From assembly GCA_963739615.1 (NCBI GenBank), contig CAVUBD010000034.1, positions 1 to 64,000 of the forward strand: 64,000 bases of DNA. The letters are read 5' to 3'. Below, in pieces: positions 55,931 through 64,000 of this stretch. Under the pieces are notes generated by a model. It saw only the letters and a list, made by a program, of their open reading frames with translations. It had not been told where the DNA came from and searched no databases. How positions within the stretch are numbered: position 1 is the stretch's first letter; each line of letters starts with the position of its first letter. The position numbers and the translations under genes were made by a program. The DNA is from Palsa-504 sp963739615. GTDB taxonomy: Bacteria > Actinomycetota > Actinomycetes > Streptosporangiales > Streptosporangiaceae.

Positions 55931-57520
55931 TTACCCGGCGCGGGCGGGCGGGCTGTGACTGTGCAAGACCTTGGTCCGGTCGCGGTTCCACGCGGTGGTG
56001 GTGCCGTCGGGGTTCAGGACCAGCGTCCAGCCCATCTGATGGATGACGATCAAATGATGGAACGGGCAGAGCAGCACGCAGTCTTTGACGCTGGTCTTGC
56101 CGCCGCGGGCCTTGTGCGTGATGTGGTGGACGTGACAGGCCGCGGCGGGCTGCCAGCAGCCGCCGGACCACTGACAGTGGCGGTCCCGGAGCTTGACGGC
56201 GTTGCGGATGCCGGCCGGGACGTTGTTGCTGTAGCCGACGTCCAGCGGCAGGCTGGGGCCGCCGAGGCGGGCGCCGAGCTGCCGGCGGCGCAGGAACGAC
56301 GCCAGCCCGCCCGGGCCGGATAGGAGGTCGACGGCCTTGCCGATGATCGCTTTTTCGAGGGCCTCGCGGCCGCGGCCGGCCGGCGGCACCGGGCCGTCCT
56401 CGCGGCCGCTGGCCCCGTCCTCGGCTGAGACCGGGCCGGTCCCGCCCTCGCCCGGTCCGGGCTCCCTGCAGCGGCCGTGCCCGGCCAGTTCCACGCACAG
56501 CTTGACGAGGTCGTCGAGGGCGCCGGGATTCACATCGGCCAGCACCACCGGGATCACTGAGGCGTCGCACGCGAACCCCTGCGCGGCGTCGCCGTCCAGC
56601 CACGCGGCGCCGTCCCCGCCGGCGACGGAGGCGGCGGCGCGGGCGCCGGCCCACTGGGCGCGGACCCGTGCGGTCCACTCGTTCAGCAGCGCCGAGTCGG
56701 CGTCCAGGGCCAGCAGGTCCGCCAGCGAGACATGGGCCCAGACCTTGGCGGGCTGCCCGGCCCGGTCCGGCAGCAGGCCACTCGCCACCAGGCGGCGCAT
56801 CGCCTCTTCCAGCGCGTCGTGGTACCGCTGCTCATGGGTCCGGGTGTCCTCCGCCCCGGCCGGGGCCGACAGGGCATCCAGCACCGTGGCCAGGAACGCG
56901 GCGCATTCGGGGGTCAGCTCACCCGTGAGGACGCCGGCACCCTGGTAGGTGGTCTCCAGCCGCACCGACCGGTCCCCGAATACCTGACCGGGGCCATCGT
57001 CGTCAGGGGGCCGGGACCTCTCATACATCTCCGCGGCCAGCGCGGTCAGGTCCCGCAGGTCCAGGCCGGACCGGGCCGCGCCGAGGAGGATCTGGTCCGC
57101 CTCCTCGCGGGAGTCGGCCGGGAGCTTGCCGGACCAGTCGCAGATGGTCCGGGCCCAGGACACCGAGATCTCCCCGGCGGCCAGCGCCGCCGCCACCAGG
57201 GGGTGCGCGGCGGCCCGGCGGGCCCAGCCCAGGTGCCCGGCCGCGGCGCCCCTGCCGACCCGCGTCTTGGTGATCAGCCACATCCGCGGGCTGTAATCCC
57301 CGTCCGCGTAATAGCCCTGCCCCGCGGTGAACGCCCCCAGCACCGAGGACCGCGCCGCCGTGCCCATCGCGTCCGCCTGCTCCAGCAACTGCAGGCACTG
57401 CGCCTGCGTCTCGGCCGGCATCTGGGTGGCATCAGCGGCGTTCAGGTACCCCAGCGCGCAGGCCAGCATCCCCAGCGCCTCAGTAACGCTAGCGGGCGGC
57501 GGCACGGCAGCAGTCAGCAC
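55931..57520 (-). CDS. DUF222/HNH endonuclease-domain protein (13E12 type)
   Basis: 529 aa. DUF222 occupies most of the protein (QLLEQADAMGTAARSSVLGA, RMWLITKTRVGRGAAAGHLG, LAAGEISVSWARTICDW, ELTPECAAFLATVLDALSA). The C-terminal HNH motif is complete: RDRHCQWSGGCWQPAAACHV, HHITHKARGGKTSVKDCVLL, CPFHHLIVIHQMGW. Such genes are numerous in actinobacteria and often repetitive or mobile (REP13E12-like); whether they act as homing-type nucleases is unproven. The Gly/Glu/Pro-rich linker at about 355-390 separates the parts. Frame intact. Confidence 0.9.
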   Translation of the reverse strand: MLTAAVPPPASVTEALGMLACALGYLNAADATQMPAETQAQCLQLLEQADAMGTAARSSVLGAFTAGQGYYADGDYSPRMWLITKTRVGRGAAAGHLGWARRAAAHPLVAAALAAGEISVSWARTICDWSGKLPADSREEADQILLGAARSGLDLRDLTALAAEMYERSRPPDDDGPGQVFGDRSVRLETTYQGAGVLTGELTPECAAFLATVLDALSAPAGAEDTRTHEQRYHDALEEAMRRLVASGLLPDRAGQPAKVWAHVSLADLLALDADSALLNEWTARVRAQWAGARAAASVAGGDGAAWLDGDAAQGFACDASVIPVVLADVNPGALDDLVKLCVELAGHGRCREPGPGEGGTGPVSAEDGASGREDGPVPPAGRGREALEKAIIGKAVDLLSGPGGLASFLRRRQLGARLGGPSLPLDVGYSNNVPAGIRNAVKLRDRHCQWSGGCWQPAAACHVHHITHKARGGKTSVKDCVLLCPFHHLIVIHQMGWTLVLNPDGTTTAWNRDRTKVLHSHSPPARAG

Positions 57521-57763
57521 CGGGGGTCACCTCCTCCAAGGATGCGCAGGCCGGGTTATTAACCGACTAGACCGCGTCTTGAAGACGCTTGATCCTAATG
57601 GCTTAGGTCATACTTTGATTCTGTGTTCTATACTAATGCCCGGTACCGACATTTCTGTGGACGCCACGCCGTACTTGCTCAATTACAGGATCCGGGGTCG
57701 TTGATCCGCGAGAATTCTGGGGTCCGGGATGCCCCAGGGGTGCTATGTGACCCGTGGTGCGAT

Positions 57764-57801
57764 CGCCCCGGTGGAACCGCTGACGCGGAGCCACCGGGGC
57801 G
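57764..57801. terminator. Terminator hairpin downstream of the tetR gene
   Basis: cgccccggtgg and ccaccggggcg form a perfect 11-bp stem with a 16-nt loop, 7 bp after the TetR stop (minus strand). On the plus strand ggttta follows. Confidence 0.75.
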
Positions 57802-57807
57802 GTTTAC

Positions 57808-58584
57808 CTACCGGGTGGGAAGGTAATCCGGGGACGCGATGCCGGTGAAGTGGGTCCAGCGGCGAACGCATCCGGCGAAGAAGGTCTCGCGGTCGCCGTC
57901 CTCCTCCCCTACCACCTCATGCAGCTGGCCGTAGAGCTCGAACGAGATGACGCCGAATAGGTTCGTCCACACCATGAGCGCGCGCTGGACGAGCGGGGCC
58001 GGAACGCCGGGGGGCAGATGGGAGCGAATCGGGGCGAGGGCGGCGGCCAGCGCGCCGGCTTCGTCGTCGCGGGCGTCCGCGGGCGGCGCCAGCCCTGCGG
58101 TCGTGGCGTCGACGATGATCTGGAGCAGCAGGACCGTTACCCGCGTGGCAGGCTGGACGGTGTCGGCGGGGGCGACGTAGCCGGGTACCGGCGAGCCATA
58201 GATCAGCGCGTACTCGTTCGGGTGGGCCAGCGCCCAGGCCCGGACCGCCTCGCAGATGGCGGTGAAGCGCCCGGCCAGGTCGTTCCGGGCGACGACGGCC
58301 TCGCGGACCTCGGCCGCTGCCCCGAGTGAGTTATACGCGTCGACGATCAGCCTGGTCAGCAGCTCGTCGCGGCTCTTGAAGTAGCGGTACAGGGCCGATG
58401 AGGCCATGCCGAGGTCCCTGGCGATAGCCCGCAGGCTCAGCGCCGGGGCGCCGTCAGTGGCCAGGTAGCCGCGGGCCGCGTCAAGGATCTCCGCGGTGAT
58501 CTCCGCTCGGGCGCGTTCGCGGGCTGTACGCGGCGCCGATCTACGCCGTGCGTCGCCGCTGACCTGGTCTTTCGCTTCGCTCAT
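57808..58584 (-). CDS. TetR/AcrR-family repressor
   Basis: About 258 aa. The DNA-binding domain is ITAEILDAARGYLATDGAPA, LSLRAIARDLGMASSALYRY, FKSRDELLTRLIVDAYNSLG. The C-terminal ligand domain (AWALAHPNEYALIYGSPVPG, RALMVWTNLFGVISFELYGQ) matches the TetR_C_33/WHG type. The gene is divergent from the epimerase at 58719, and two 17-bp palindromes lie in the 134-bp interval, so it very probably represses that gene and itself. The ATG at 58584 sits directly next to AGGAGG, too close for normal use; the in-frame ATG at 58596 may be the true start. Confidence 0.9.
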   Translation of the reverse strand: MSEAKDQVSGDARRRSAPRTARERARAEITAEILDAARGYLATDGAPALSLRAIARDLGMASSALYRYFKSRDELLTRLIVDAYNSLGAAAEVREAVVARNDLAGRFTAICEAVRAWALAHPNEYALIYGSPVPGYVAPADTVQPATRVTVLLLQIIVDATTAGLAPPADARDDEAGALAAALAPIRSHLPPGVPAPLVQRALMVWTNLFGVISFELYGQLHEVVGEEDGDRETFFAGCVRRWTHFTGIASPDYLPTR

Positions 58585-58624
58585 CCTCCTGATCATGACA
58601 CAAAGCGAGAACGATGACAAGAAA

Positions 58625-58641
58625 CAAGAGCATCGCTCTTG
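58625..58641. promoter_or_regulatory. TetR operator 1
   Basis: caagagc-atc-gctcttg: perfect 7-bp arms around atc. It overlaps the -35 box of the epimerase promoter. The same core (agagc atc gctct) recurs at 58671, 46 bp away centre to centre. Confidence 0.75.
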
Positions 58642-58666
58642 AATCGTGTCGGCGATTGCATATACT
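58639..58666 (+). promoter_or_regulatory. Predicted promoter of the epimerase gene
   Basis: ttgaat (58639-58644) and tatact (58661-58666) with a 16-bp spacer. Operator 1 overlaps the -35 and operator 2 begins just after the -10, so bound repressor would block polymerase. Confidence 0.55.
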
Positions 58667-58670
58667 AAAG

Positions 58671-58687
58671 AGAGAGCATCGCTCTCT
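58671..58687. promoter_or_regulatory. TetR operator 2
   Basis: agagagc-atc-gctctct: perfect 7-bp arms with the same 3-bp centre as operator 1. A further half-site, gatgagagcgat, follows at about 58687-58698. Confidence 0.75.
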
Positions 58688-58718
58688 GATGAGAGCGATA
58701 GTTACAAGGAGGCCTTCG

Positions 58719-59693
58719 ATGGACGTCATCAACCCAGCAGGATCGGATCTGGTCATCGGCGCGGGCGTGATCGGCAGCCGGGTCGCCGAGATGCTGGCCG
58801 GGCAGGGGCACCGCGTCAGCGTGGTCAGCCGCCATGGCTCTGGGCCCGCCGCGGTCACCCAGGTAGCCGCAGACGCGGCGGACGCCGGGGCGATGGCCCG
58901 GCTGGCCGAGGGTGCCGCGGTCATTTATAACTGTGTCAACCCGCCTTACCATCGCTGGCCGGCCGACTGGCCGCCGATCGCTGCCAGCCTGCTCGGAGCG
59001 GCGGAACGCAGCGGCGCGGTGCTGGTGACGCTGTCCAACCTGTACGGGTACGGACCCGCGACGCGGTCCCTGGGGGCGCCCGGCTACGACGAGGCGCATC
59101 CGATGACCGAGGCCACGCCACTGGCGGCGACGGGCCGCAAGGGACAGGTCCGCGCCCGCATGTGGCAGGACGCGCTCGCCGCGCACCAGGCCGGGCGGGT
59201 CCGGGTGACCGAGGTCCGTGCCTCCGATTTCGTCGGACCGGGTGCCCAGAGCGCGCTTGGCGAGCGGGTGGCCGGCCGGATACGCCAAGGCAGGAACGTC
59301 TCCGTGCTCGGCAGCGCCGACAGGCTGCACACCTGGTCGTTCATTGACGACGTGGCCCGGATGCTGGTGGTGGCAGGCACCGACCCCAGGGCCTGGGGCC
59401 GCGCCTGGCACGCGCCGTCCAACGAGCCGCGCAGTCAGCGGCAGGTCATCGAGGACTTCGCCCGGGGTGCCGGGATCAGCCAGGTCCGCGTGAGCACGCT
59501 CTCCCCGGTGCTGCTACACGGGATGGGACTTGTCTGGCCGCTGATGCGGGAACTGCGCGAGACCGAGTACCAGTTCCGCGACGACTTCGTGATGGATTCC
59601 TCGGCCGCCGAGACGGCCTTCGGCCTGAAGCCGACCCCCTGGGAGATGGTCACCGCCGCGACGGTCCGTGGGCATGAGGTGACGAAGCGGTAG
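58719..59693 (+). CDS. NAD-dependent epimerase/dehydratase family protein
   Basis: 324 aa, extended SDR fold. The dinucleotide-binding start is DLVIGAGVIGSRVAEMLAGQ (GAGVIGS, an unusual G-x-G-x-x-G spelling), then VIYNCVNPPYHRW, VLVTLSNLYGYGPA with the Tyr of the active site (NLYGYG), VRVTEVRASDFVGPGAQSAL and LHTWSFIDDVARMLV. The YxxxK lysine is not clear, so catalysis may differ. The ATG at 58719 follows AAGGAGG at 58706-58712. It is controlled by the divergent TetR gene through the two palindromes upstream. Confidence 0.85.
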   Translation: MDVINPAGSDLVIGAGVIGSRVAEMLAGQGHRVSVVSRHGSGPAAVTQVAADAADAGAMARLAEGAAVIYNCVNPPYHRWPADWPPIAASLLGAAERSGAVLVTLSNLYGYGPATRSLGAPGYDEAHPMTEATPLAATGRKGQVRARMWQDALAAHQAGRVRVTEVRASDFVGPGAQSALGERVAGRIRQGRNVSVLGSADRLHTWSFIDDVARMLVVAGTDPRAWGRAWHAPSNEPRSQRQVIEDFARGAGISQVRVSTLSPVLLHGMGLVWPLMRELRETEYQFRDDFVMDSSAAETAFGLKPTPWEMVTAATVRGHEVTKR

Positions 59694-59940
59694 AAACCCA
59701 ACGCGCTTCGTCGACAAGCTGGCGATGGTCGGGCGGCCGAAGTGCTGGTAGCTTGACTGAGGCTGGAACCCCGGTCCGTTCGGGATGAAAGTGGTTGAAC
59801 TGGGCCCCGAAATCGAAGATGGTCCCGGCTTGACCTGGATGGAACAGCGGCATGCTCTGGTGCTGGTGCGGGGCCGGTGTGCCGTTACAGCGGCGCGCAG
59901 AGGGGGGCCGGCTCTGGTAGCATCTCGGCGAGGCAATGAG

Positions 59941-60012
59941 GGGCCGTTAGCTCAGCGGGAGAGCGCTTCCCTGACACGGAAGAGGTCACTGGTTCAAATC
60001 CAGTACGGCCCA
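59941..60012 (+). tRNA. tRNA-Val (anticodon GAC)
   Basis: 72-nt cloverleaf: acceptor gggccgt/acggccc, D-arm tagctcagcgggaga, anticodon stem-loop cttccctgacacggaag (GAC), T-arm ctggttcaaatccag, discriminator A. CCA is not encoded. Confidence 0.95.
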
Positions 60013-60063
60013 CACATTTTGACCTGGCCTTTTGGTTGTTGAGGCCCGAGCAGACGTGGTTTC

Positions 60064-60086
60064 TGGCCCTACGGGTTGTAGGGCCA
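60064..60086 (+). terminator. First hairpin downstream of tRNA-Val
   Basis: tggccctac and gtagggcca make a perfect 9-bp stem with a 5-nt loop, 14 bp before a stronger hairpin. It may be a processing or termination structure for the tRNA transcript. Confidence 0.55.
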
Positions 60087-60099
60087 GGGCCGATCGCGC

Positions 60100-60132
60100 G
60101 AGACCCCCGGGAGCCCGATTCCCGGGGGTCTC
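60100..60132 (+). terminator. Strong hairpin downstream of tRNA-Val
   Basis: gagacccccggga and tcccgggggtctc form a perfect 13-bp stem around a 7-nt loop, followed by cttgcattt. This is the most stable hairpin noticed in the window and fits the terminator of the tRNA unit. Confidence 0.8.
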
Positions 60133-60539
60133 CTTGCATTTGCGTCAGGCCTGCCTGGCTCACGATCATGCGTCTCGGTTCGGAGAGTGGCGCTGGCCTA
60201 CGGGCTTATGGCGGTGCAGACCGTGCACTCCTCCTGACGCGGGTCGCGGGGATATCGAGCAGATCGCGTAGGTGCATGACAGCCGCTATGCGGGACGAAC
60301 TCGGCATTGGCCTGATCGGCATCGGACGAGCGAAGGCCGCTGCGAACGGCGCCTGGGATGCGCTGTCGCATTCTAGTAGCGTGCCGGGATTCACGCAGAC
60401 CGCTGGTGGGGACGCGGTATGTTTCCGCGTACACAGCAACAAGGTTGAGGCTTGGACCCGGCCGGTGATGCCAGGCCCGGTGCGTGAGAAGTCAAGTCCC
60501 CGACCAGGGTGCAACTCGTTCGGCGGACGGTCGCCCCGG
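60133..60539. other. Gap without supported genes
   Basis: No frame shows a recognised motif, ribosome site or protein-like composition. Confidence 0.3.
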
Positions 60540-60734
60540 TCAGCGGTAGGCGGATACGGCGGCAAAGAAGATCGCCATTACGGCGCGGGCGGCGCCGGCG
60601 CCGGTCAGGATGGCCTCAGCCGGGCCCGCGCCGGCAAGGCGGGCGGTGAGGCCTGCGGTGAACGCGACGTTCAGGGCGCCGGACAGGGCAAGCAGTAGGG
60701 TCAGGACCTGTACCGTGTGCATCGGATCTCCCAT
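60540..60734 (-). CDS. Small two-helix membrane protein
   Basis: 64 aa. Two membrane segments: VQVLTLLLALSGALNVAFTA and AARAVMAIFFAAVSAY, joined by a short loop (RLAGAGPAEAILTGAG). The ATG at 60734 (MGDPMHTV) or 60722 (MHTV) could start it. No family is recognised. It is divergent from the HTH/NTPase gene at 60904. Confidence 0.55.
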   Translation of the reverse strand: MGDPMHTVQVLTLLLALSGALNVAFTAGLTARLAGAGPAEAILTGAGAARAVMAIFFAAVSAYR

Positions 60735-60903
60735 CGCTCGTAGGCGCCCGGCGGCGTGGTGCGGGCTGACGGGTTGAGGCTTGCTGTCCAGCTGGGCGTC
60801 CAGGGAGCTTCTGCTCGAGGTCTTAATATTGCGCTGGTGACGGCCGTACCCTGCCGTGTGTCCAGCGATCGGCTGGACAGGGGCGGGACACGGCAGGGGT
60901 GTT

Positions 60904-63408
60904 ATGAGCAAGAGCGGGCTGCCGAGCCGCAGCGGGGAGTTCTTCACCCTGCTGGAGGAGCTGCGCGTGTTCAGGGCCGGGCCGCTGGCCGGTGATCCCG
61001 CGGATCGGGCGTTGGCCAGGGCGGCCGGTGTGTCGCCGACCACGGTCGGGGACTGGCTGCGGGGCAGGCGCTTCCCCCAGGACATCGGCCAGGTCCTGGC
61101 CGTCGTGCGGACGGTGCATCAGGCGGCCAGCCGCCGCGGCGTCGCCAGCCCGGGCAGCGGGCCGACGGGTCTGCTGGATGAGGACCAGTGGCGGGCCGCG
61201 TACCGGCAGGAGGCGCAACGGCGCGCCGGGGTCGTCTCCGGCGGGGTAGAGCATACTCAGGCCGTCTGGGCGCTTGCCGGGGCGAGGGTGCGGGTAAGTG
61301 AGGCCGACCCGCGGCTCCTGGGCGTGCATGCGGCGATCCGCGTGCCGGGGGTATCCGATGAGTTCCCGCCGGAGTACGTGCCGCGGGACCTTGATGCTGC
61401 TGAGTCCGGCGTCCGGGCCGAGGTGGACGCCGCGGCGAAGCGGGGCGGGTTCGTCTTGCTGGTCGGCGGATCCTCGGTTGGGAAGACCCGCTGCGCGGCG
61501 CAGGCGGTGAAGACTCTGCTGCCCGACTGGTGGCTGGTGCATCCGGCAGGGCCAGTGGACGTCACTTCCCTGGCGCAGGCGACGCCGCCGCGGACGGTGA
61601 TATGGCTGGATGAGCTGCAGCGTTATCTCGACGGCGACCACGGACTAACCGGCCCGGTAATGCGGGCGCTGTTGACCGCCTCCTCCCCGTTGGTGATCAT
61701 TGGCACGCTGTGGCCGGACCGGTACACCGCTTATACCGCCGTCCGCGCGCCCGGGGCCGCCGACCCGTATGCGCGGGAACGCGACGCGAAGTGCTGGAAC
61801 TGGCTGCGGTCGTTCGCGTTGATCCGGAGTTCAGCCCCGCGGAGCAGGACCGGGCCCGCAGCGCCGCAGCTCGCGATCGGCGGCTGTCGGTCGCGCTGGA
61901 GACGGCTGGGTACGGGCTGACCCAGACCTTGGCCGCTGCTCCGCAGCTGATTGCCCGCTGGCAGGACGCCAAGACCACCGATCCGTACGCGTGGGCGGTG
62001 CTGACCGCGGCGCTGGATGTGGCTCGGCTCGGCGCGCGAGCCCCACTCGGCCCTGACCTGCTGCGGGCCGCCGCGCCAGGTTACTGCTCCAGTCGGCAGC
62101 AGACCGAGGCGCCGGAAAACTGGTTCGAGCAGGCCCTGGCCTATGCCACCGGCAAGCTGCACGGCGCCGCCGCCGCACTTAGCCCTGCTGGGGCTGGCAT
62201 GGGCCAGCTCGCCGGGTACACCGTGGCGGATTACCTGATCCAGCACGCCAGCCGGGAACGCCGGTATGCTCGCCTGCCTGCCAGCACCTGGGATTCCGTC
62301 CTTAGCTATATCCGCGATCCCGCTGACGCTACCCGGCTCGCGGATAGCGCCAGAAGTCGGTTTCTGTACGGCTGCGCCATCCCGTTGTACCGGTACGCCG
62401 CTGAGGCCGGCGACCGATACCCCGCCAAGGCTCTGGTCGACCTGCTCGAGCGGCGAGGCGACCTAGACCTAGACGAGATCCTGCAGGCGCTACGGCCCCT
62501 GGCCGACAGCGGCGACCCGAAGGCCGCCAAGCGGCTGGTCGAGCTCCTGGCCTGGCGGGGCGACCTGGACGAGCTGCGCGGCCGGGTCGACGCCGGTGAC
62601 CTGTCCGCCGCCACAGGGCTCGCCGACCTGCTCGTGGAGCGCGGCGACCTGGACGAGCTGCGCGCCCGGGCGGACGCCGGCGACGTGGCCGCCGCCGTAA
62701 AGGCTGGCCTACCTGTTGGCCGAGCGGGGCGACCTGGACGAGTTGCGCGCCCGGGCTGACGCCGGCGACGAGCACGCCGTCGTGCCTCTGGCCGGGCTGC
62801 TCGAGCAGCGCGGCGACGTGGACGAGGCCGTGCAGGTGCTTCGCGCCCGGGCAGATGCCGACGGGTACGCGGCCGTGCGGCTGGCCGGGCTGCTCGAGCA
62901 GCACGGCGACCTGGACGAGGCGGTGCAGGTGCTGCGCGTCCCGGCTGATGCCGGCGACTGGTCTGCCGCCGTAAGGCTGGCGGAGCTCCTGGCCGAGCGG
63001 GGCGACCTGGATGGGCTGCGCGCCCGGGCTGATGCCGGCGACTGGTCTGCCGCCGTAGGACTGATCGAGCTCCTGGCCGAGCGGGGCGATCTGGAGGAGC
63101 TACGCGCCCGGGCTGATGCCGGCGACCACAACGCCTTCGCAAGGCTGGCCAGGCTGCCCGAGCAGCCGGGCGAGCTGGATGCACTGCGCGCCCGGGCTGA
63201 TGCCGGTGACGAGCACGCGGCCATCAGGCTGGCCTACCTGCTGGCCGAGCAGGGCGATCTAGACGAGCTGCGCGCCCGGACCGATGCTGGCGATGAGGAC
63301 GCCGGGCGGCAGCTTGCCGAACTCCTGATTAAGCAGGGCCGCCCGGAGGAAGCGGAGCAGCTACGCCGGTTTGGCTTGAATCCGGACGGGTCAATCGCCG
63401 GTACATAA
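60904..63408 (+). pseudogene. HTH - P-loop NTPase (STAND-like) - tandem-repeat protein with two frameshifts
   Basis: A ~830-residue gene in three frames. Part 1 (60904 to about 61795): HTH (DRALARAAGVSPTTVGDWLR), linker, P-loop FVLLVGGSSVGKTRCAAQAV and Walker B TVIWLDELQRYLDGDHG. Part 2 (to about 62700, shifted by one base): REVLELAAVVRVDPEFSPAE, QTLAAAPQLIARWQDAKTTD, then the first repeats. Part 3 (to 63408): further ~30-residue repeats of the pattern LAELLAERGDLDELRARADA. The architecture resembles regulatory STAND ATPases, with the repeats as a sensor. Lesion 1 is a missing base near 61792; lesion 2 is one extra A in gccgccgtaaagg at about 62695, where other units have gtaagg. The ATG follows CAGGGGTG. 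Function is inferred only. Confidence 0.75.
62530..63372 (+). repeat. Tandem array of ~80-95-bp coding repeats
   Basis: About ten units encoding variants of RLAELLAERGDLDELRARAD, separated by AGDxxAA. Adjacent units are very similar at the DNA level (for example the ggccgagcggggcgacctg stretch recurs), with occasional longer units carrying EAVQVLRARADADG. Units differ mainly at the AGD-following positions, as in Sel1/TPR-like solenoids. Confidence 0.85.
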
Positions 63409-63410
63409 AG

Positions 63411-63443
63411 GGGTGCCATGCCCGCACCAGCGGCATGGCACCC
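63411..63443 (+). terminator. Terminator hairpin after the repeat protein
   Basis: gggtgccatgcc and ggcatggcaccc form a perfect 12-bp stem with a 9-nt loop, starting 3 bp after the stop at 63408. Confidence 0.85.
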
Positions 63444-64000
63444 GCATTAGACCTATGGTATCCGCTATCGGCCAAGCCCCTACATAGGCGTCGTTGGGCA
63501 GATGCGCCTGAAGCCTGAACGCCACGTTCTAGATCGTTAACCGGTAATTCGTGGCTGGTGAGAGCCCTGGTCGGCGACGCGCCGCGAGCGGTCCGTGAAC
63601 GGTGAGTGAAGAGTGTCCAGAATCGGCGTGTCTACACACGGTCGCTCCTGCGCATCTTCTTTCTTCCCGGCGAGCCGTTGCGATTGGTGGAGATTCGTCC
63701 TGGCTTCAGGAGCGCCGCGAAGATCGCCGTCGCCGCGCTCTACGGCCAGGTGCCCGTCACCCAGCCATCGTCTCCGGAGGGCCGGTCGTGTCGGCGGCGC
63801 TCACGTTCGATGCGATCACCTCGCTCGCGATCGGCTCCGGTCCGGCCGTACTGGTCGACGTGTGCTACGTCCCGGTCTCACAGAACGCGGTGAGGGGCTG
63901 GAGCCCGATTGCGGAGTTCTCATCAGTTCGGGCAGGAGCGTTCGGCCTGGCTGGCGTCCGGGGTGCGTTCTCCATGCCATCTCCATCAGCTCTCCATCGA
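63444..64000. other. Right end of window; one open frame to the edge
   Basis: From 63788 a GTG-started plus-strand frame (VSAALTFDAITSLAIGSGPA, then VLVDVCYVPVSQNAVRGWSP) stays open to the last base. It may be the start of a gene cut by the window, but no family is recognised and a ribosome site (ggaggg) lies about 10 bp before it. Otherwise nothing is supported. Confidence 0.35.

Noticed and set aside
62306..63224. Repetitive minus-strand frames opposite the repeat array, looking like Arg/Ser-rich proteins
   Set aside because: They mirror the periodicity of the plus-strand coding repeats and have no independent support.
62530..63372. CRISPR-like periodicity
   Set aside because: Units are contiguous coding repeats in one direction with no constant repeat/variable spacer pattern.

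Overview
High-GC, actinobacterial sequence. An SsgA-family sporulation protein, DUF222/HNH (13E12-type) nuclease, LuxR-type two-component operons, DUF2637 (Spd-like) transfer proteins and a dense IS population point to a spore-forming filamentous actinobacterium (Streptosporangiales or a similar order is my inference; the species cannot be read from the window).

Layout. Positions 1-38 kb are an accessory island. An ISL3 element (236-3836), itself carrying an ISAs1 element (1879-3528), abuts a 5'-truncated glgX. Then comes the most striking locus, on the minus strand from 15190 to 4709: a small trypco2 gene followed by one ~4.0 kb gene encoding trypsin-like protease, NB-ARC/STAND NTPase and fourteen WD40 blades. 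Three IS elements (two ISKra4, one IS4) have split that gene. Each is bounded by an exact 9-10 bp target duplication, so the ancestral frame can be rebuilt at every junction. The NTPase part also carries about four frameshifts. This is a predicted NTP-dependent conflict/defence system caught in decay. Next are a 765-aa unclassified DDE transposase (15.4-17.7 kb) and an intact 1360-aa protein with an N-terminal Cys cluster, a long helical-repeat body and a C-terminal PD-(D/E)XK-type nuclease motif (18.3-22.4 kb), the best candidate for an undescribed system. From 23 to 29 kb lie remnants of two integrative elements: two paralogous DUF2637 proteins in opposite orientation, one complete and one broken tyrosine integrase, and 3' halves of tRNA-Asn and tRNA-Thr as attachment-site scars. 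At 29.4-30.1 kb is a non-coding stretch that may be a group II intron remnant, then a 1350-aa FAD-oxidase fused to ASH/HYDIN-type repeats (30.2-34.3 kb). A fragment graveyard follows (NACHT/STAND C-terminal part, LLM oxidoreductase tail, BREX-type PglZ tail, IS1634 tail).

From tRNA-Val(CAC) at 38.5 kb onward the content becomes chromosomal: SsgA-like protein, a hutH-MFS operon, tRNA-Gly and tRNA-Cys, a NarL-type two-component pair, membrane proteins, small enzymes, a two-kinase/one-regulator operon with 15-bp tandem repeats, a NUDIX protein, a decayed MFS pump, a DUF222/HNH protein, and a divergent TetR/epimerase pair with two near-identical 17-bp operators. After tRNA-Val(GAC) and a strong hairpin there is another conflict-type gene: HTH, P-loop NTPase and a tandem ~30-aa repeat array, broken by two frameshifts (60.9-63.4 kb), ended by a 12-bp-stem terminator.

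Throughout, the number of single-base frameshifts in otherwise well-conserved genes is high. Some may be sequencing indels; this affects whether several 'pseudogenes' are really dead.
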